From Ilex aquifolium (Eukaryota; Streptophyta; Magnoliopsida; Aquifoliales; Aquifoliaceae): a stretch of 64,000 bases of DNA. The DNA is taken from contig OX637397.1 in assembly GCA_951799425.1 (NCBI GenBank), positions 15,646,064 through 15,710,063 on the forward strand, read 5' to 3'. Positions 12,923 to 24,433 of the stretch are shown one piece after another (the first letter of the stretch is position 1; each line of letters begins with the position of its first letter). The translations under genes were made by a program, and so were the position numbers. The notes beneath the pieces are model-generated. The model was not told the DNA's origin. It worked only from the letters and a program-made list of their open reading frames with translations, and ran no database searches.

Positions 12923-13755
12923 TGGCTTTCCCCAAACAATATCTACATTGTTCAAATCCGAATTGCACCAACTTGTGATTGAATATGAATCTGGCTTTTC
13001 TCTCAAATGCTTCTCTTTAACCTCTGCTAGGTACTTCTGAATAGCACAAAACCCTTCATCCCCTTGTAGTTTCTTTATATAATCGCCACTGATTTTCAGA
13101 AAAAGCTTCATTCAACTGACCCACCAAATCTCGTAGCTCCATCTCCTTCTCTGTTTCATCACAGCCAGTGGTTGCAAACCAAAAAATATTCCCAATCGTA
13201 TACTCCGACATTGGTGGCACCATTCTTGATCCCATGTTTACTACATACAATAACACAGAGGGGCGCCGGGAACCATTTAATACCTTGGCAGCAGCCATGG
13301 CGCGCTTCCAGATGAAGCATGACACTGCTTCAACTTTACTCGGGCGAGGCACGACTTGGCTCGTGGCTTTAGCCCTGATGCTGGATATCAAGTCAATGAA
13401 GGGGAACAAATTTGTGCATAAGCTCGAGTTCGGGTTCGTTGAGAAGCTCAGACATGGGGCAGTAAACCTGTGCCTCGTAAAATGGGACGCCTGCGTCGTT
13501 TCAGTCAATGGACATGTGATCCTTTATCCTTCCTGCGAACGGGTAGAATCGTGTAGGGTTTTGGAGAGAGAATTTTGGCTGTGCTATTGACTGGTTAATT
13601 TTGGGATCAATCTTGGGGTAGAAGAAAAGGGCTGGAACATAGCCTACATTAGTGATCTGGTCCAAGAGGGGGAGTTTGAAACTTTTTAGATGGGGAGGTG
13701 TTTGGGAACATGGCTTGATCATTTCCCTTGAGAGGATTTCAACTTCCATTTCCAC
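12923..13755 (-). pseudogene. BAHD acyltransferase pseudogene (vinorine synthase-like)
   Basis: From the ATG at 13755 the frame begins MEMEVEILSREMIKPCSQTP and continues with FYPFAGRIKDHMSID, the N-terminal pattern of BAHD enzymes, which move acyl groups from CoA to alcohols or amines. At 13501-13503 a TGA stands where the family has Cys (DCNDxGV). The frame continues to HKFVPL and then jumps to SIRAKATSQVVPRPSKVEA. About 100 residues, including the catalytic HXXXD motif, are therefore deleted near 13395. One extra A (AFSE|ISGDYIKK) shifts the frame near 13105. The similarity ends at VDIVWGKP, the relic of the DFGWGKP motif, followed by LINE-junction DNA. Truncated, frameshifted and without its catalytic motif, it cannot be an enzyme. 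The specific substrate class is a guess from sequence style. Confidence 0.85.
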
Positions 13756-14269
13756 CGAATAAGAAATTCAGTCGTTTGTTACAAGAATGTAAAATCAGTG
13801 TTGTTAGGACAGGCAAAGCCAACTCAAAGTGAAGCGATTTATTCTGAGCGAGAACCCGCACTAGAATAGGCAAAGCCAGACGTTTCTTCTTTTCATAATT
13901 CCTGTCCTGTGAGCCTGCCCGAACCGTCAGTGATTCGAACAAAGAGGCGGGACAGAGTCTTTCTCGGTTGAAGTACCATATCAATGAAAACACAAAAAAC
14001 CATTCCCTGGGAACAAAACAATCTAAAGAGGGATATAACTTAGTCAACTTGCAATCAAGTAGGCTATATAATCTTTGCTTGCAACATCTATAACTATTCA
14101 GTTAGCGTCTTTCACTTATTGGATCAAGTGTTTTTCAAAGCATCATTATTCCTAAGTGCAGCCTTGGCAACTCTCAATTTTAGAGTGAACCACTAAAATT
14201 CAAATTCTAATAGGTTTTCTATATTTGGAGAATCAACTCAAAGTTACAGAATTGGACATCATAGATTCA
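13756..14269. other. Intergenic; no gene seen
   Basis: This would be the upstream side of the BAHD pseudogene (minus strand). Short open frames exist but lack any recognisable motif. Confidence 0.5.
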
Positions 14270-14425
14270 TTTTCTCGAGCTCTGAGACCGATCACCATAA
14301 CTCGAGCTAGCTTAAGGACATATCCCCTAAGAAAGAAGGGTGGTTGGTCCTTAAGAGTTGTGCAAAGTATCGAATCTGAGACCTTTTACTTGCAAAAAAA
14401 TAGACTTGACTACTGGCACCCATAA
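14270..14425 (-). mobile_element. Diverged SINE copy (family A)
   Basis: On the minus strand it reads TCTCAGATTCGATACTTTGC and later GGGGATATGTCCTTAAG. These correspond in order to the tRNA B-box region and the GGGGATATGTTCTAAACC block of the better-preserved copies at 19858-20043 and about 23785-23960. Too diverged to place target duplications. Confidence 0.55.
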
Positions 14426-14435
14426 AGTTTTCTCT

Positions 14436-15695
14436 TCCATCAATTCATTCTCTCTCTCTTATGTAACTCTCTCATCTTTATCTTTTTTTTTTGTCATATT
14501 CTCTATTCTTCCTCTTCCATTAATTCATGTCTATCTTCTGTTTCTCTCTCTTTTATTAATTTCTCTCTCTCTCTCTCTCCTGAAGTCAAAAAATTAAGAT
14601 TATCTTTTCTCTCTTCTCCAACATATAATTAATAACAAACTTCAAGAAAATAATTCTCTCTTTCTTGATTATATCTAGGGCCATGAAAGCAGAAACCTTC
14701 TTAAATCTTGATTGAGTTGAATGCTTCGCATCTACAACTCAATAGTAAAAACTATTTAGATCTTGACCAATTTTTCGTAATGATGATCAAGTTGAAGCAT
14801 AAAGTTTGAAAATCAAGTGTGATGGACACGTCACTGAAGAAGAAGAGTTTCGATGGACTTGATAGAGTATTTTAATGTAGTTTGAAGAGTATATATGCTC
14901 ATTCCTCTAGTGTACTATTTTTACTATTTAAATGGTTAAGTTGTGATGATTCATTGATTGTGTTGGGATTTGGTCACGGTGGTTATTGTCTAAACAATGA
15001 AATACATATTTCACTATTCATAGTCGAAGACAACAAAATACACATTTTATTGTCAAAACAGTGAAATATGTATTTTATTGTTTGTATAAACTGTGAATTA
15101 TGTCGAACAAGCAATATTACATAATGGAATTAGATATTTCACTATTTAGAACCACCTATTTCTACTCTCTCCATCTCTCTCTATAATTTTTACTATAGTG
15201 AATTTCGACGGTCTAATAATAGTTAAATTTCTATTTCAGTGTATAATGAAACTTGCTCTATTTCAATGCAACACTAAAATTGGATGATAGTGAATTTTTA
15301 GGATTATAGGTCAATTTCACTATCACTATTTGACCAGTGAAATTAGGTTGTAAATTTTTACACTTATAGCTTAATTTGACTATTAATTTGCAATGAAACT
15401 TCTATTTCACTTCATAGTTTGGAAAGTGAAGTATGCATAATTTTACTATTTTTAGTGTATTTCGCTGTCCAATTTGACAAGTGATACTGAAACTCACTCT
15501 AATAAACTCCGCTAATAAGCACAATATATTTTTAAGTCCAATTAAAACTCCTTAATTTTGTTTTCAAATAAATTACCAAATCTCATTAATTATGTCGATT
15601 TTGTCTTACTAAAAAAATAAAATGAGATATGAAAAAGGTAAAAATATGTCAGTATATATAAGGTAGAGGGATAGAGAAAAGAAATAAAAAAAAAT
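14436..15695. other. CT-rich low complexity, then AT-rich sequence without genes
   Basis: 14436-14580 is dominated by CT runs. 14990-15500 repeats short words such as gtgaaat/atttcac on both strands (for example near 15000, 15058, 15330 and 15425), which suggests an old fold-back or subterminal-repeat transposon. No coding signal. Confidence 0.45.
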
Positions 15696-15819
15696 GGTTA
15701 ATTGCAAATTGCACCCTGAAATATCATTATATCTTTAAGGGTGCAAATTAAGATTTTTTATCTTTAAGGGTGTAAATTGAGATTCGAACGATTATTCAGA
15801 GTGCAATTTGAGATTAACC
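15696..15819. mobile_element. ~124-bp fold-back MITE
   Basis: The left end ggttaattgcaaattgcacc is nearly the reverse complement of the right end, which reads gagtgcaatttgagattaacc. The interior has two copies of atctttaagggtg. A related half element is seen near 31643-31735. Confidence 0.6.
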
Positions 15820-15989
15820 CTAAAAGAAATATCAATTTGAGGAAAGAGAGATGTGAGAGAAATTTAAGGAAAAATTACAGATAGTGGGACGGAAGAGAGA
15901 GAATAGAAAATTTAAAAAAAAAATAGAGATGAGAGAGATACTAGAGATATGGAGAAAATGAGAAAAAATATATGCCACACATAAATATA

Positions 15990-16512
15990 GGGCTCGTTTG
16001 GTTGCCGTATTAGAAATGGATGGATTGGATAAAATAATACAGTCAAATTTAATACATATAGATAAAATACAAGATTAAATACAGTACGTAATTTTATCTA
16101 GTGTTTAGCAATACACAACATAAACGTTGGATAGTAGTTATTTAATACAATCGGTTGTTTGGTTAGTAAATTATTTCTTCGTATTAATATTGAATTAACA
16201 AAAATACCCTCAATCAGTGTTTGTTACATTGATGACAGCTTGATTTTAGCAGTTGGGGAGTTATAATAGTAAATATGTAGAATAATACGTTTGAGTTGGA
16301 TTATAATACCACCTCTTTTGGTGGTATTAAAATACCTTCATAATACAGGTCTATCGTATAAAAAATATACAATAAGCATACGATTAGTATACATTTTTTA
16401 AATTAGTACAGTATCAAATTTGCTTACCAAACAAAAGTATTATGCCCGATTAAATAAAAAATAGTACAATCTAATATTTAATCCCTTCATAATACGTCTA
16501 CCAAATGAGCCC
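15990..16512. mobile_element. 523-bp TIR MITE (Harbinger/Tourist-like)
   Basis: It starts gggctcgtttggttgccgta and ends tacgtctaccaaatgagccc, which are imperfect inverted complements; further inward attaga-/-tcataa words also pair. The 3-bp word ATA flanks both ends, which fits a 3-bp target duplication. The insertion splits a purine-rich (GAGAGA) block: 15830-15975 and 16513-16780 have the same composition. Confidence 0.75.
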
Positions 16513-16824
16513 ATAGAGGATAAACAAAAGAGAGAAAAGAAGAGAGTCATATAAGGAAACGAGAGAGTGAGAAGGAAGAGAGGGGAATTTAAAGAAGAGA
16601 AAAGAGATAGAATGAGGTGAAATAAATAGGAGAGAGAAATTTGAAAAATAGAGGAGAAAGAGAAAGAGACATATGAGAGATAAAATGAGACAAATAAATA
16701 GGATAGAGAATTTTGAGAAAGGGAGAGGAGATGGAGAAAGGGACGGATGAAAGCGAAGAGATATAGAATGAGACAATTTTTTATTTTTTTTTTCTTCAAC
16801 TGTAGGTCATAGTCCATATATTTC

Positions 16825-17065
16825 AGCTGGTGTTATCAAATATCAAAATCCTCCCTAACTCATCAGGAGGCTGGCAAACCCAATTACAAGGCAGAGTATC
16901 AAAATTGGCTGAGACTGCAACCTAATGAGTAGCCCTATGAAGGGCCCTGGGTACATATGAGAACTTAAGTGTAAGGATTCCTAATATGTTTTTGATGTCT
17001 TGTACCACTGTTGCAATCTCCCATGGAGGGACGCCTTCCGAAGAGCTCAACTTTATCATTTCCTA
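16825..17065 (-). mobile_element. RNase H-domain remnant of a retrotransposon
   Basis: The minus strand translates as PPWEIATVVQDIKNILGI, then LTLKFSYVPRALHRATH, a stop, VAVSANFDTLPCNWVCQPPD. This is the C-terminal part of the plant RNase H-like domain found at the end of LINE ORF2 and in related host proteins (RVT_3 type). One in-frame stop and no flanking domain are seen. Confidence 0.65.
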
Positions 17066-17212
17066 GTTGTCACTTTCAATCCATGCTTACAGAAATTTGA
17101 GTAAAAGAGACAAGAGATAGAATACATTTTAAATAAGAAAGTAAATCTTCTAGAATAACAAAACCCTTTTAACTTTTGGGCTCCTTTTATTAAGACTAGC
17201 ATATTTTATTAA

Positions 17213-19026
17213 GTTATGGATCTTTTGGAAGTCGGTACACTAAATTAGACATAATTGTAAAAAAATACACAGAAAAAATGTTTTGGAAAAAAATATACTA
17301 CTGAGATATAAAGACATAAATGCCAATTTTGTAAAATTTTCTTTCCTAAAAACTGTAACAATACATTTATCTTAACCACTAAAATTTAGGTACATTTATT
17401 TCAAAATATCTTCATCTTCGGTAATCGTCATGTATACTCCTTCTTCCTCACAAAACATCTTCTTCAGAGAAACTTCCTAACTCTCTGTCTTCCATAAACG
17501 AGGGTTTCGATTGTGAAATGTACATCGATTGACAGAAGATTTGGGATTTGATTGGCACAAACTCAAGAATGGTGAAAGTTTTGTTCGCAATTTGAAGAAA
17601 CTTTCAAACTTCGGCATTTGTAAACCTGAAACAGGCGTTGATTGTTGCTCATTGGCATGCAACTTTTGAACTTTCTTCCATGTACTTTTTTTTTTGTATT
17701 GACATCATGGGTTATCCAAAATCAAAATATTATTACATTTATTTTGATTTTGGTGTTTTTTTTGGCAGAAAGTTCTTATTCCCTGAACATCTAGAGGGTT
17801 TTGTTTTTGGAGGAAAAATCCTACTATTTAGCCCATTTGATGTAAGATCGTCAACAACATCTATTTTTTGAAGATTTGTTCGCCATTTGAAGATACGTAC
17901 GAACTTCGGCATTTGAAGACCAAAACCAGTTGTTGAAAATTGATCGTTGGCCTGTGTGAAATACGATGTTTCTGTCATATTAATTCATTGTGTGTGAATA
18001 AACTGTGTGTATCTCCTAACTGTTGACTGTGTTTCCCTCATAATGTAAAAAAAATAGTGTAACAATACACAATAACAACGACAGTGTTCAGTGGTTTTGT
18101 GGATGTGGTAACAAATTCAAAATAGAGATGAACTGTTTGAATGAAATTATATGCAAATATATGTTTGACAAAATGTAATAGTACAATATTTTGTGTAAGT
18201 GTCTTGTTACACTGTTATTGTTACACTGTTATGGTGTTCGCATGTTAAAAAACAAAATAATCACCTTTAAAATAACAAAATATACTATTGCAAAATTTTA
18301 AATTCAAACCAACTGATTTATCCTCACAATAAACGAAAAAATCAAAGAATCAAATCTTCCATTAAATTAGAAGATTTTTAATGCATACATTTATCCTCAA
18401 AAAAAACAAAAGGATCAAATCTTCCATTAAATTAGGAGATTTTTAATGCATACAGAAGAATCAAAGAATCAAATCTTCTACTAAATTAGAAGATTTTTAA
18501 TGCATATATTTATCCTAAAAAAAACGGAAGGATCAAATTTTTCATTAAATTAGGAGATTTTTAATGCATACATATAATCTGAAAAATAAATCAGTTTCCA
18601 AAAATAAATCGCATGAATTAAAGGAGCACAAATGTCAAAGAAAAATCCGAAAATTTCAAATTATGTACTTGGACACAAATAAGAACTAAAATTAAAGACT
18701 TTTTTCCTCTAAATTTTTTTCTGTATACTTTTTTACAATTAACTCCAAAAAGACAGGGTTTCAAAATTTGAAATTCAAACAAAATGATATATCCTAAAAC
18801 TATGAGATATTTAATGCATAAATATAATTTGAAAATAAAACTACTTTCCAAAAAAAAATACGCATGGATCAAGGGAGGACATAAATGTCACAAGAAAATA
18901 TGAAAATTTCAAATAATATACTTGGACACAAATAAATATCAAAATTAAGGACTTCTTTACTCTATATTTTTTTTGTGTATTTTTTTACAATTAACTTTAA
19001 TTTGGTGTACCTCTTCCAATTTACCC
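17213..19026. mobile_element. Non-autonomous Mutator-like element (MULE) with 9-bp TSD
   Basis: Direct repeats TTTTATTAA at 17204-17212 and 19027-19035 flank the element, the 9-bp signature of Mutator insertion. The ends are imperfect long inverted repeats: from the left, ggaagtcggtacactaaatt then aattgtaaaaaaatacaca; from the right, reversed, ggaagaggtacaccaaatt then the same aattgtaaaaaaatacaca. Unit B has the uninterrupted site at 21210-21218. The interior (about 1.8 kb) contains no transposase. It repeats phrases such as cttcggcatttg (near 17611 and 17903), and the right sub-end is duplicated (18633-18755 resembles 18878-19000). Confidence 0.85.
18340..18580. repeat. Four-copy tandem repeat inside the MULE
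   Basis: The block containing ggatcaaatcttccattaaa and gatttttaatgcata recurs with the latter word at about 18373, 18437, 18492 and 18555 (spacing 55-64 bp). A weaker fifth copy is near 18805. Subterminal tandem repeats are common in plant MULEs. Confidence 0.75.
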
Positions 19027-19857
19027 TTTTATTAACAGTATTATTATCTTTGTGGTTGTAATTGTACTTTTAGATCCAAAAGTTATGCACGTGGACCTAA
19101 AATCTTAAAAGTTACTCACGTTGGACTTGTGGTACCATCTCCCCTTTTTTCTTCCTAAAGGCCTTGAAAAAAATTTTAGACTCATATTCAATGAAGTCTA
19201 ATTTTGTTTTCAAATAAAATTTTTAGAACCAAATTTAATTAAATTCAATTTTTGTTTTTAAGCATGAAATAAAAATTTTATACCCATGTTCAATCAAATC
19301 TTACTTTGTTTTTATGGCCCCTAAACGATTTATGGGAGAACTTTTAGATCCTGGTTCAATAAAATTCAAATTTTATTTTTCTGACAGACATATTTATGTG
19401 AGATTCATTGTATTAAAAGTAATACTATTTATGTTTTGGAACCTATCATGTGTAACAAAACTATATATTATTTCTTCCACATATTATTTTCAACCACAAC
19501 TAAGGTTACACCTAAGTTTCAAGGAACTAATACTCTTATTTGAAGATTCAAATTCCCTCCAACGTACTTTCTCTCACTAGTAAACTAAGAGTTATGTGGA
19601 GAAAAATTAATGGAGCGTGTATTGGAGAAGATCCGAATGCCCGGATCTTCAAAGGTTCTTAATTTTGAATTAGGTCACTTAATTACACAAAGTTTCTAAT
19701 TTCACTCTAAACCGTCCCATCGAAAAGTTGGATTAAAAATTCTAACGACAGTTTAAGTGAAAAAGAAGAGATTTCCTACGTTCGATAAAAGTAGAGTGAT
19801 TATTGTAGGGCTTCACTCAAAGGATATAGCTAATTGTCATCAATAAAATCTGTTAAG

Positions 19858-20043
19858 GTACTTTTTTTTGGTATCCGGCCTCTTACCGACTATTCCCTTG
19901 AGTTTGGATAAATGGTGGGTTTAGAACATATCCCCAGAGGAACAAAAGTGGCTGACTCTTAGGGGGTATGAGAAGTGTGGAACATGATACTTCTATATCA
20001 CCAGAGATCAGATTCAGCCACTAAACCACCCATGAGGGTTATG
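19858..20043 (-). mobile_element. tRNA-derived SINE (family A) in unit A
   Basis: Minus-strand reading gives the A-box-like TGGTTTAGTGG, a weak B-box region TATCATGTTCCACAC, and a terminal A-run (T-run on + near 19862-19869). Near-identical 12-bp repeats aaatctgttaag (19846-19857) and aaatctattaag (20044-20055) flank it. Unit B and the 49-kb copy continue across this point without it. It lies about 180 bp upstream of the peptide gene start. Confidence 0.8.
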
Positions 20044-20166
20044 AAATCTATTAAGTTTTTAAAGTTAATTACTTTTCTTTGTCGGATGCTACCAACATAT
20101 TTGTTACAATACAATAAATGGTAACAAGTTTTTAATTCATGCACACTTTCCTCTTTAAGGTTGGTC

Positions 20167-20174
20167 TATATAAA
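20167..20174 (+). promoter_or_regulatory. TATA box of cysteine-rich peptide gene 1
   Basis: TATATAAA lies 60 bp before the ATG and is conserved in sequence and spacing in the other two copies. Confidence 0.7.
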
Positions 20175-20226
20175 GGGTTGCTCAACTCTAATAGCTTCTC
20201 ACTAAAGTAGTACTAGAAGAGAAGAG

Positions 20227-20729
20227 ATGGTTCTTCAAAAATTTCTCATTGTTTTTCTCATTATCACAACTACGCTGGTCAGAACTGGAAAATCATCCCT
20301 TCAAAATCCAAACATTTCTGTTCAGGAGTCAAACAAGGGGCGAAACGTTAATCCCCACGCCCTCAATTCGATTCTTTCTAGTCCCATAAAATTCCGACCT
20401 AGTAAGATGAAGTGATTTATAAAAAATTACGTTACATTCGAGATTTATATTACAACCATGATTTTAAAAAACGGATGACTGTGATGATTTTCCGTTACGA
20501 GGCAAAAAGCAATCTCTTTTTCTTTTTATTTATTTTAATTAATTTGTTTATTTTTCTTTTGTCTTATGTTTGTGTCTTTTGGCAGATGGGGCAAAACCAA
20601 CTTTGCATAAAGAGGTGTTTGGGAGTGCTAGTTGGTCCAGCATGCGATACTCAATGCAAGGCCAATGACTTTAGCCAGGGGGATTGTAGTGGTGGTGGAT
20701 TCATAAAACGTTGTTGTTGTACCAAATGA
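20227..20729 (+). pseudogene. Cysteine-rich secreted peptide (defensin-like) gene 1, likely frameshifted
   Basis: Exon 1 (20227-20401) starts MVLQKFLIVFLIITTTL, a hydrophobic signal peptide, followed by a cysteine-free stretch, and would end before gtaaga at 20402 in phase 1. Exon 2 starts after ggcag at 20586 and ends TGA at 20727-20729. In the frame of the paralogs, exon 2 would encode the mature cysteine-rich peptide. Here one extra A in the gcaaaacc run shifts phase-1 splicing into a wrong frame that stops at ccaatga. Read with phase 0, all eight cysteines remain (C-x3-C-x8-C-x3-C-x9-C-x8-CCC), so the frame decayed only recently, or a different splice join is used. The small size, signal peptide, single intron and Cys pattern suggest a DEFL/LCR-type peptide, whose members act in defence or cell signalling; family placement is tentative. 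Confidence 0.7.
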
Positions 20730-21193
20730 TATGTTGGTAACTATAAGAGAAAAGTTCTAAATAAATGAAAATAATTGGCCAGTCCAATAAAAAATGACGG
20801 AGTGCAAATAATTTACTGGTTCATCCTTGTTCTCATTTTATTATTATTATTATTATTTTGGCAAATTATGTTTGCATCCTTGTACCATGGTTGTAAATAG
20901 TAATCACATATCATATCTTTTAATAATGGTTCCTAATATAATGTCTGAATTATGTGATTTTATTTTATATTGTCCCAAAACCGAATATACGTGATGCTCC
21001 CAAAGTTGTTGTTATCAACATAGGGGACTTGATCGACAGCCAGTTTTCAAGCGATTGCTAGTCATGGGTTCAATTGTTTTGGTCATGATTTCCTTAGATG
21101 AAATTTAAAGCAATAAACACTCAGAATCGTGAACTAATAAAAGAGAATTCTTTTATGAATCCAATTGAAGGGATTTCAGTTACAGAAAAACTA
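20730..21193. other. 3' flank of peptide gene 1 and unit A/B junction
   Basis: 20730-21045 is shared with unit B, including an ATT run at 20838-20857. 21046-21193 is unique spacer before unit B begins. No gene. Confidence 0.6.
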
Positions 21194-21675
21194 AATTAAG
21201 ACTAGCATATTTTATTAAGGGTATTATTGTCTTTGTGGCTGTAATTATACTTTAGATCCAAAAGTTATGCGCGTGGACCTAAAATTTTAAAAGTTACTCA
21301 TGTTGGACTTGTGGTACCATCTCCCCCCCCTTTTTTTTTTCCTAAAGGCCTCAAATAAAACTTTTAGATTCATATTCAATGAAGTCTAATTTTGTTTTCA
21401 AATAAAATTTTTAGAACAATATTTAATTAAATTCAATTTTTGTTTATAAGCACGAAATAAAATTTTTATACCCATGTTCAATCAAATCTTACTTTGTTCC
21501 CTAAACAATTTATGGGAGAACTTTTAGATCCAGGTTTAATAAAATTCAAATTTTGTTTTTATGACTGACATATTTATGTGAGATTCATGGTATTAAAAGT
21601 AATATTATTTATGTCTTGGAACCTATCACGTGTAACAAAATTAAATATTGTTTCTTCCACATATTGTTTTCAACC

Positions 21676-22865
21676 ACTTTAATTAACTTGAAAATTATGT
21701 ATTCTTGGTTATTTTATATTTTGATGGTCTATTGATAATTTAAATTTGTCTAAATGTGAATAGATTTTGTTGAGCATTTCTTTTTATTGCCATGACAAAG
21801 CATCACTAGAATATCTAGTATTGGGCTTAAAATTTATTATCTATCAACTCTTAGAACTTTAATGGGTTTACCATTTTAAATGATATCCTACAAAATTTAA
21901 ATAGTAATTTGTCATCTCGAATGATAAGAAAATAGATTCTAAACAATTTTATATAGGGAAATTGTGGATAGGTATCATATAAACTACTTATTTGTGGTAA
22001 AATACTATGCAGAAACTCTGTTGTGAATAAATATTCCTAATTGTATATATCTTGTATCTAGATACACATTGACAATTTTTAAAATATTTTTTTTTACATA
22101 AATACCTTTTTTATAATTCATGGACAATATTTTTAGATAGTTACCTTATTTGTGGGATTTAATTTTATTATATCAACAGATTCATATTTTAATGGATGTG
22201 GACATTTAAATTTTGAACATACATATTCTTTTTCCTATTCAACATTTGATTTTCTATCTAAGTTATTACCGATTTTTTCATCAGTCAACAATATCATCAT
22301 CTGCTATTACTGTGATTTTCATTGTTCTATTCAAGAAACCTTATTCAGATATTGTTACGAGTATTGTTCCAGAAAAGTCTCAATGGATTTGTGATTTTAC
22401 AGTCAAATAACAACATCAAATTTGAGTATATATGTTCTTTGTTAATGTAATGACCTGTTGATTTCAAATGCATAGAACTTAACGTCAACAACCAATTTTT
22501 TTTCATATTATTTTTTGATGTTAATCTGCTATGGTGCCTTCCGTTAGTCTCCAGTGTGTTGTTACACTGTGACACAGTTTTTGTTATAGTGTGACAAGCA
22601 GTATTGGGTACAACCAACTCATTATTTTTATGTCGCACTATGTCAAATATATCATTTAGTTTGTAAAGCAATCAGACAATGTAAATGCACATTTTTTGTC
22701 ACAGTGTGACAAATAGACAAGTGTATAGCATGTTGTTACACTGTGTTCTTAAAATCGTATCTTTGCTGTTGTAGAATATGAACAGGTCACTTCAAAACCC
22801 TTTTTCCGAGATGATGAAATTGGCGGAGAGGATTTTTTGAATTTTAAAACTTTAATGCCCATTTT

Positions 22866-22898
<33 letters not shown>

Positions 22899-23220
22899 GA
22901 GGGGAGAGTTTGAATGCTCCCTTTGAAGATTAAATTTTGGGAAGATCATTTCATCACAAAAGAGTATATACAAGGTTATAACAGTCTTTTTCACTATTAG
23001 ATGAACTTCTTTTCGTAACTTTTTTTAGATGATATTTTTTCACAAATAAGTGTCTTATGGTGTATTAACCTTTAAAAAAACCCATTACATATGCCAGAAT
23101 AATAGCAATTAATACGGCCTCATACATAAATTTTGCTTAAGGCCTTAGTTTGGCTCGGGCCACCTCCACAATACGTGACTTGATAGATAGACACATATAG
23201 GCTATCACTAACATGTCCTC
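21676..23220. mobile_element. ~1.5-kb insertion specific to unit B
   Basis: Unit A reads ...tttcaaccacaactaagg... without interruption (19488-19505), whereas unit B carries 1.5 kb between caaccac and caactaagg. Inside, actacttatttgtggtaaaat (about 21985) pairs imperfectly with the reverse of tttcacaaataagtgtctta (about 23038), suggesting inverted ends. Repeated cacagtgtgacaa words lie at 22566-22720. A G-tract is at 22877-22899. No transposase seen. Type uncertain, possibly another MULE-like element. Confidence 0.55.
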
Positions 23221-23784
23221 AACTAAGGTTATGCCTAAGTTTCAAGGAACTTACTCTTCTTTGAAGATTCAAATTCCCTCCAATGCACTTTCTCTCACTA
23301 GTAAACTAATAATTATGTGGAGAACGAACTTATATAATTTGTCTTACTTAATTTGTGATGGGTGATCTACCATAGAGAAAAATTAAAGGAACGTATATTG
23401 GAGAAGATTTGAATCATCCTGATTTTCTGGAGAGAGTCTAATTTTGGTTCTTAATTGAATTATTTTAGTTAATTGCACAAAGTTTCTAATTTTACTCTAA
23501 ACGGCCCTATCGAAAAGTTGTATTGGACTGATAATAAATGAAGAGGAATGATATGATCTTTTAGGTGAGTTATGTCAAATGTAACCACTAGTTGGTGGGA
23601 GAGTGTAAAATTCAAAGAAGATGAGAGAGAATCAAAATTTGTATCTTTTGGGTTCCTTATTCTATAATATTCTTGAGCCAAATTAACTTATATTATAAAG
23701 ACCAAAAATATAATTTGGGCCCCCTCATTTTTTGGAGGCCCTAAGCAAGCATTTCACTTGCTTATGGTTTTAGCAGGCCTTAGG

Positions 23785-23960
23785 GTGTGTAGACTTGTAT
23801 CGGTTACTCCTTCAAGGTCGGATACTGGCCACTATAGCCCGAGCGATTTAGAACATATCCCCTGAACAACAAGGGTAGCTGACCCTTAGAGGGTGTGAGA
23901 AGTGTTGAACTTGATACCTCTATGTTACCAAAGATCAGGGTTAGCCACTGAATCACCCTA
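23785..23960 (-). mobile_element. SINE (family A) in unit B
   Basis: Homologous along its length to the SINE at 19858-20043, with the shared + strand words agaacatatcccc, gtagctgacccttaga and tgtgagaagtgttgaac. It sits at a different place relative to the peptide gene and so is an independent insertion. Its target duplications are not clear. Confidence 0.7.
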
Positions 23961-24305
23961 AGAGCAATCTCCAATAGTATTCTCTATTTTAGAGAGTATT
24001 TTTAGTAAAAAGTTATAATAGAGAGTGAATTTTTATACACCACTCCAATAGAATTATCTATTCTTATCACTTTATCATTTTATGTTGTATTTTTTGACAA
24101 TAAATTTGATTTTTCTCTTATTTTTTTTCCATTATTTTAAATGAAATACTTTTATCCTAAATGTTTGAAATGAAAAGGTAAATATATCCTTTTTTTTTTT
24201 TTTTGTTCTAAATAAAGGGTCTGTTGAAGAATAAATTTTAAGGGTTGACTATCTATAATATAAAATTGAGTGGGAATAAAGAGTCTATTCGAGATGGTCT
24301 AAAAG
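23960..24305. mobile_element. ~345-bp MITE upstream of peptide gene 2
   Basis: The left end agagcaatctccaatagtat pairs with the right end (reverse ttagaccatctcgaatagac). This CTCCAATAG-type terminus is common among plant MITEs. It is absent from unit A and ends about 130 bp before the TATA box of gene 2. Confidence 0.6.
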
Positions 24306-24433
24306 ATATAAAATTTTTTAAGTTGTTAAAGTTAATTACTTTCCTTTGTCGGATGCTACCAACATATTTGTTACAATACAATAAATGGTAACAAATTTGT
24401 AATTCATGCACATTGTCATCTTAAAGGTTGGTC

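Larger units (their letters stand above)
17189..21045. repeat. Segmental duplication unit A
   Basis: It begins attaagactagcatattttat and ends after atacgtgatgctcc. Collinear with unit B (21194-25310) across its non-inserted parts: 17189-17212 plus 19027-19496 match 21194-21675; 19497-19660 matches about 23221-23420; 20045-21045 matches 24300-25310 and includes the peptide gene. Differences are mostly insertions: a MULE and a SINE in A; a 1.5-kb insertion, SINE and MITE in B. Confidence 0.8.

Noticed and set aside
13168..13590. 140-codon open frame on the + strand
   Set aside because: It is the antisense of the BAHD acyltransferase pseudogene; the minus-strand protein matches the family and the + frame matches nothing.
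16440..16817. Two overlapping minus-strand Ser/Phe/Leu-rich frames
   Set aside because: Read through a purine-rich low-complexity block and a MITE end; composition artefact, not a membrane protein.
20412..20585. Open frame running through the intron of peptide gene 1 into the cysteine frame
   Set aside because: Intron DNA shared with copy 2 where it is not open; no signal peptide at its start. Kept only as a reason to check intron retention.
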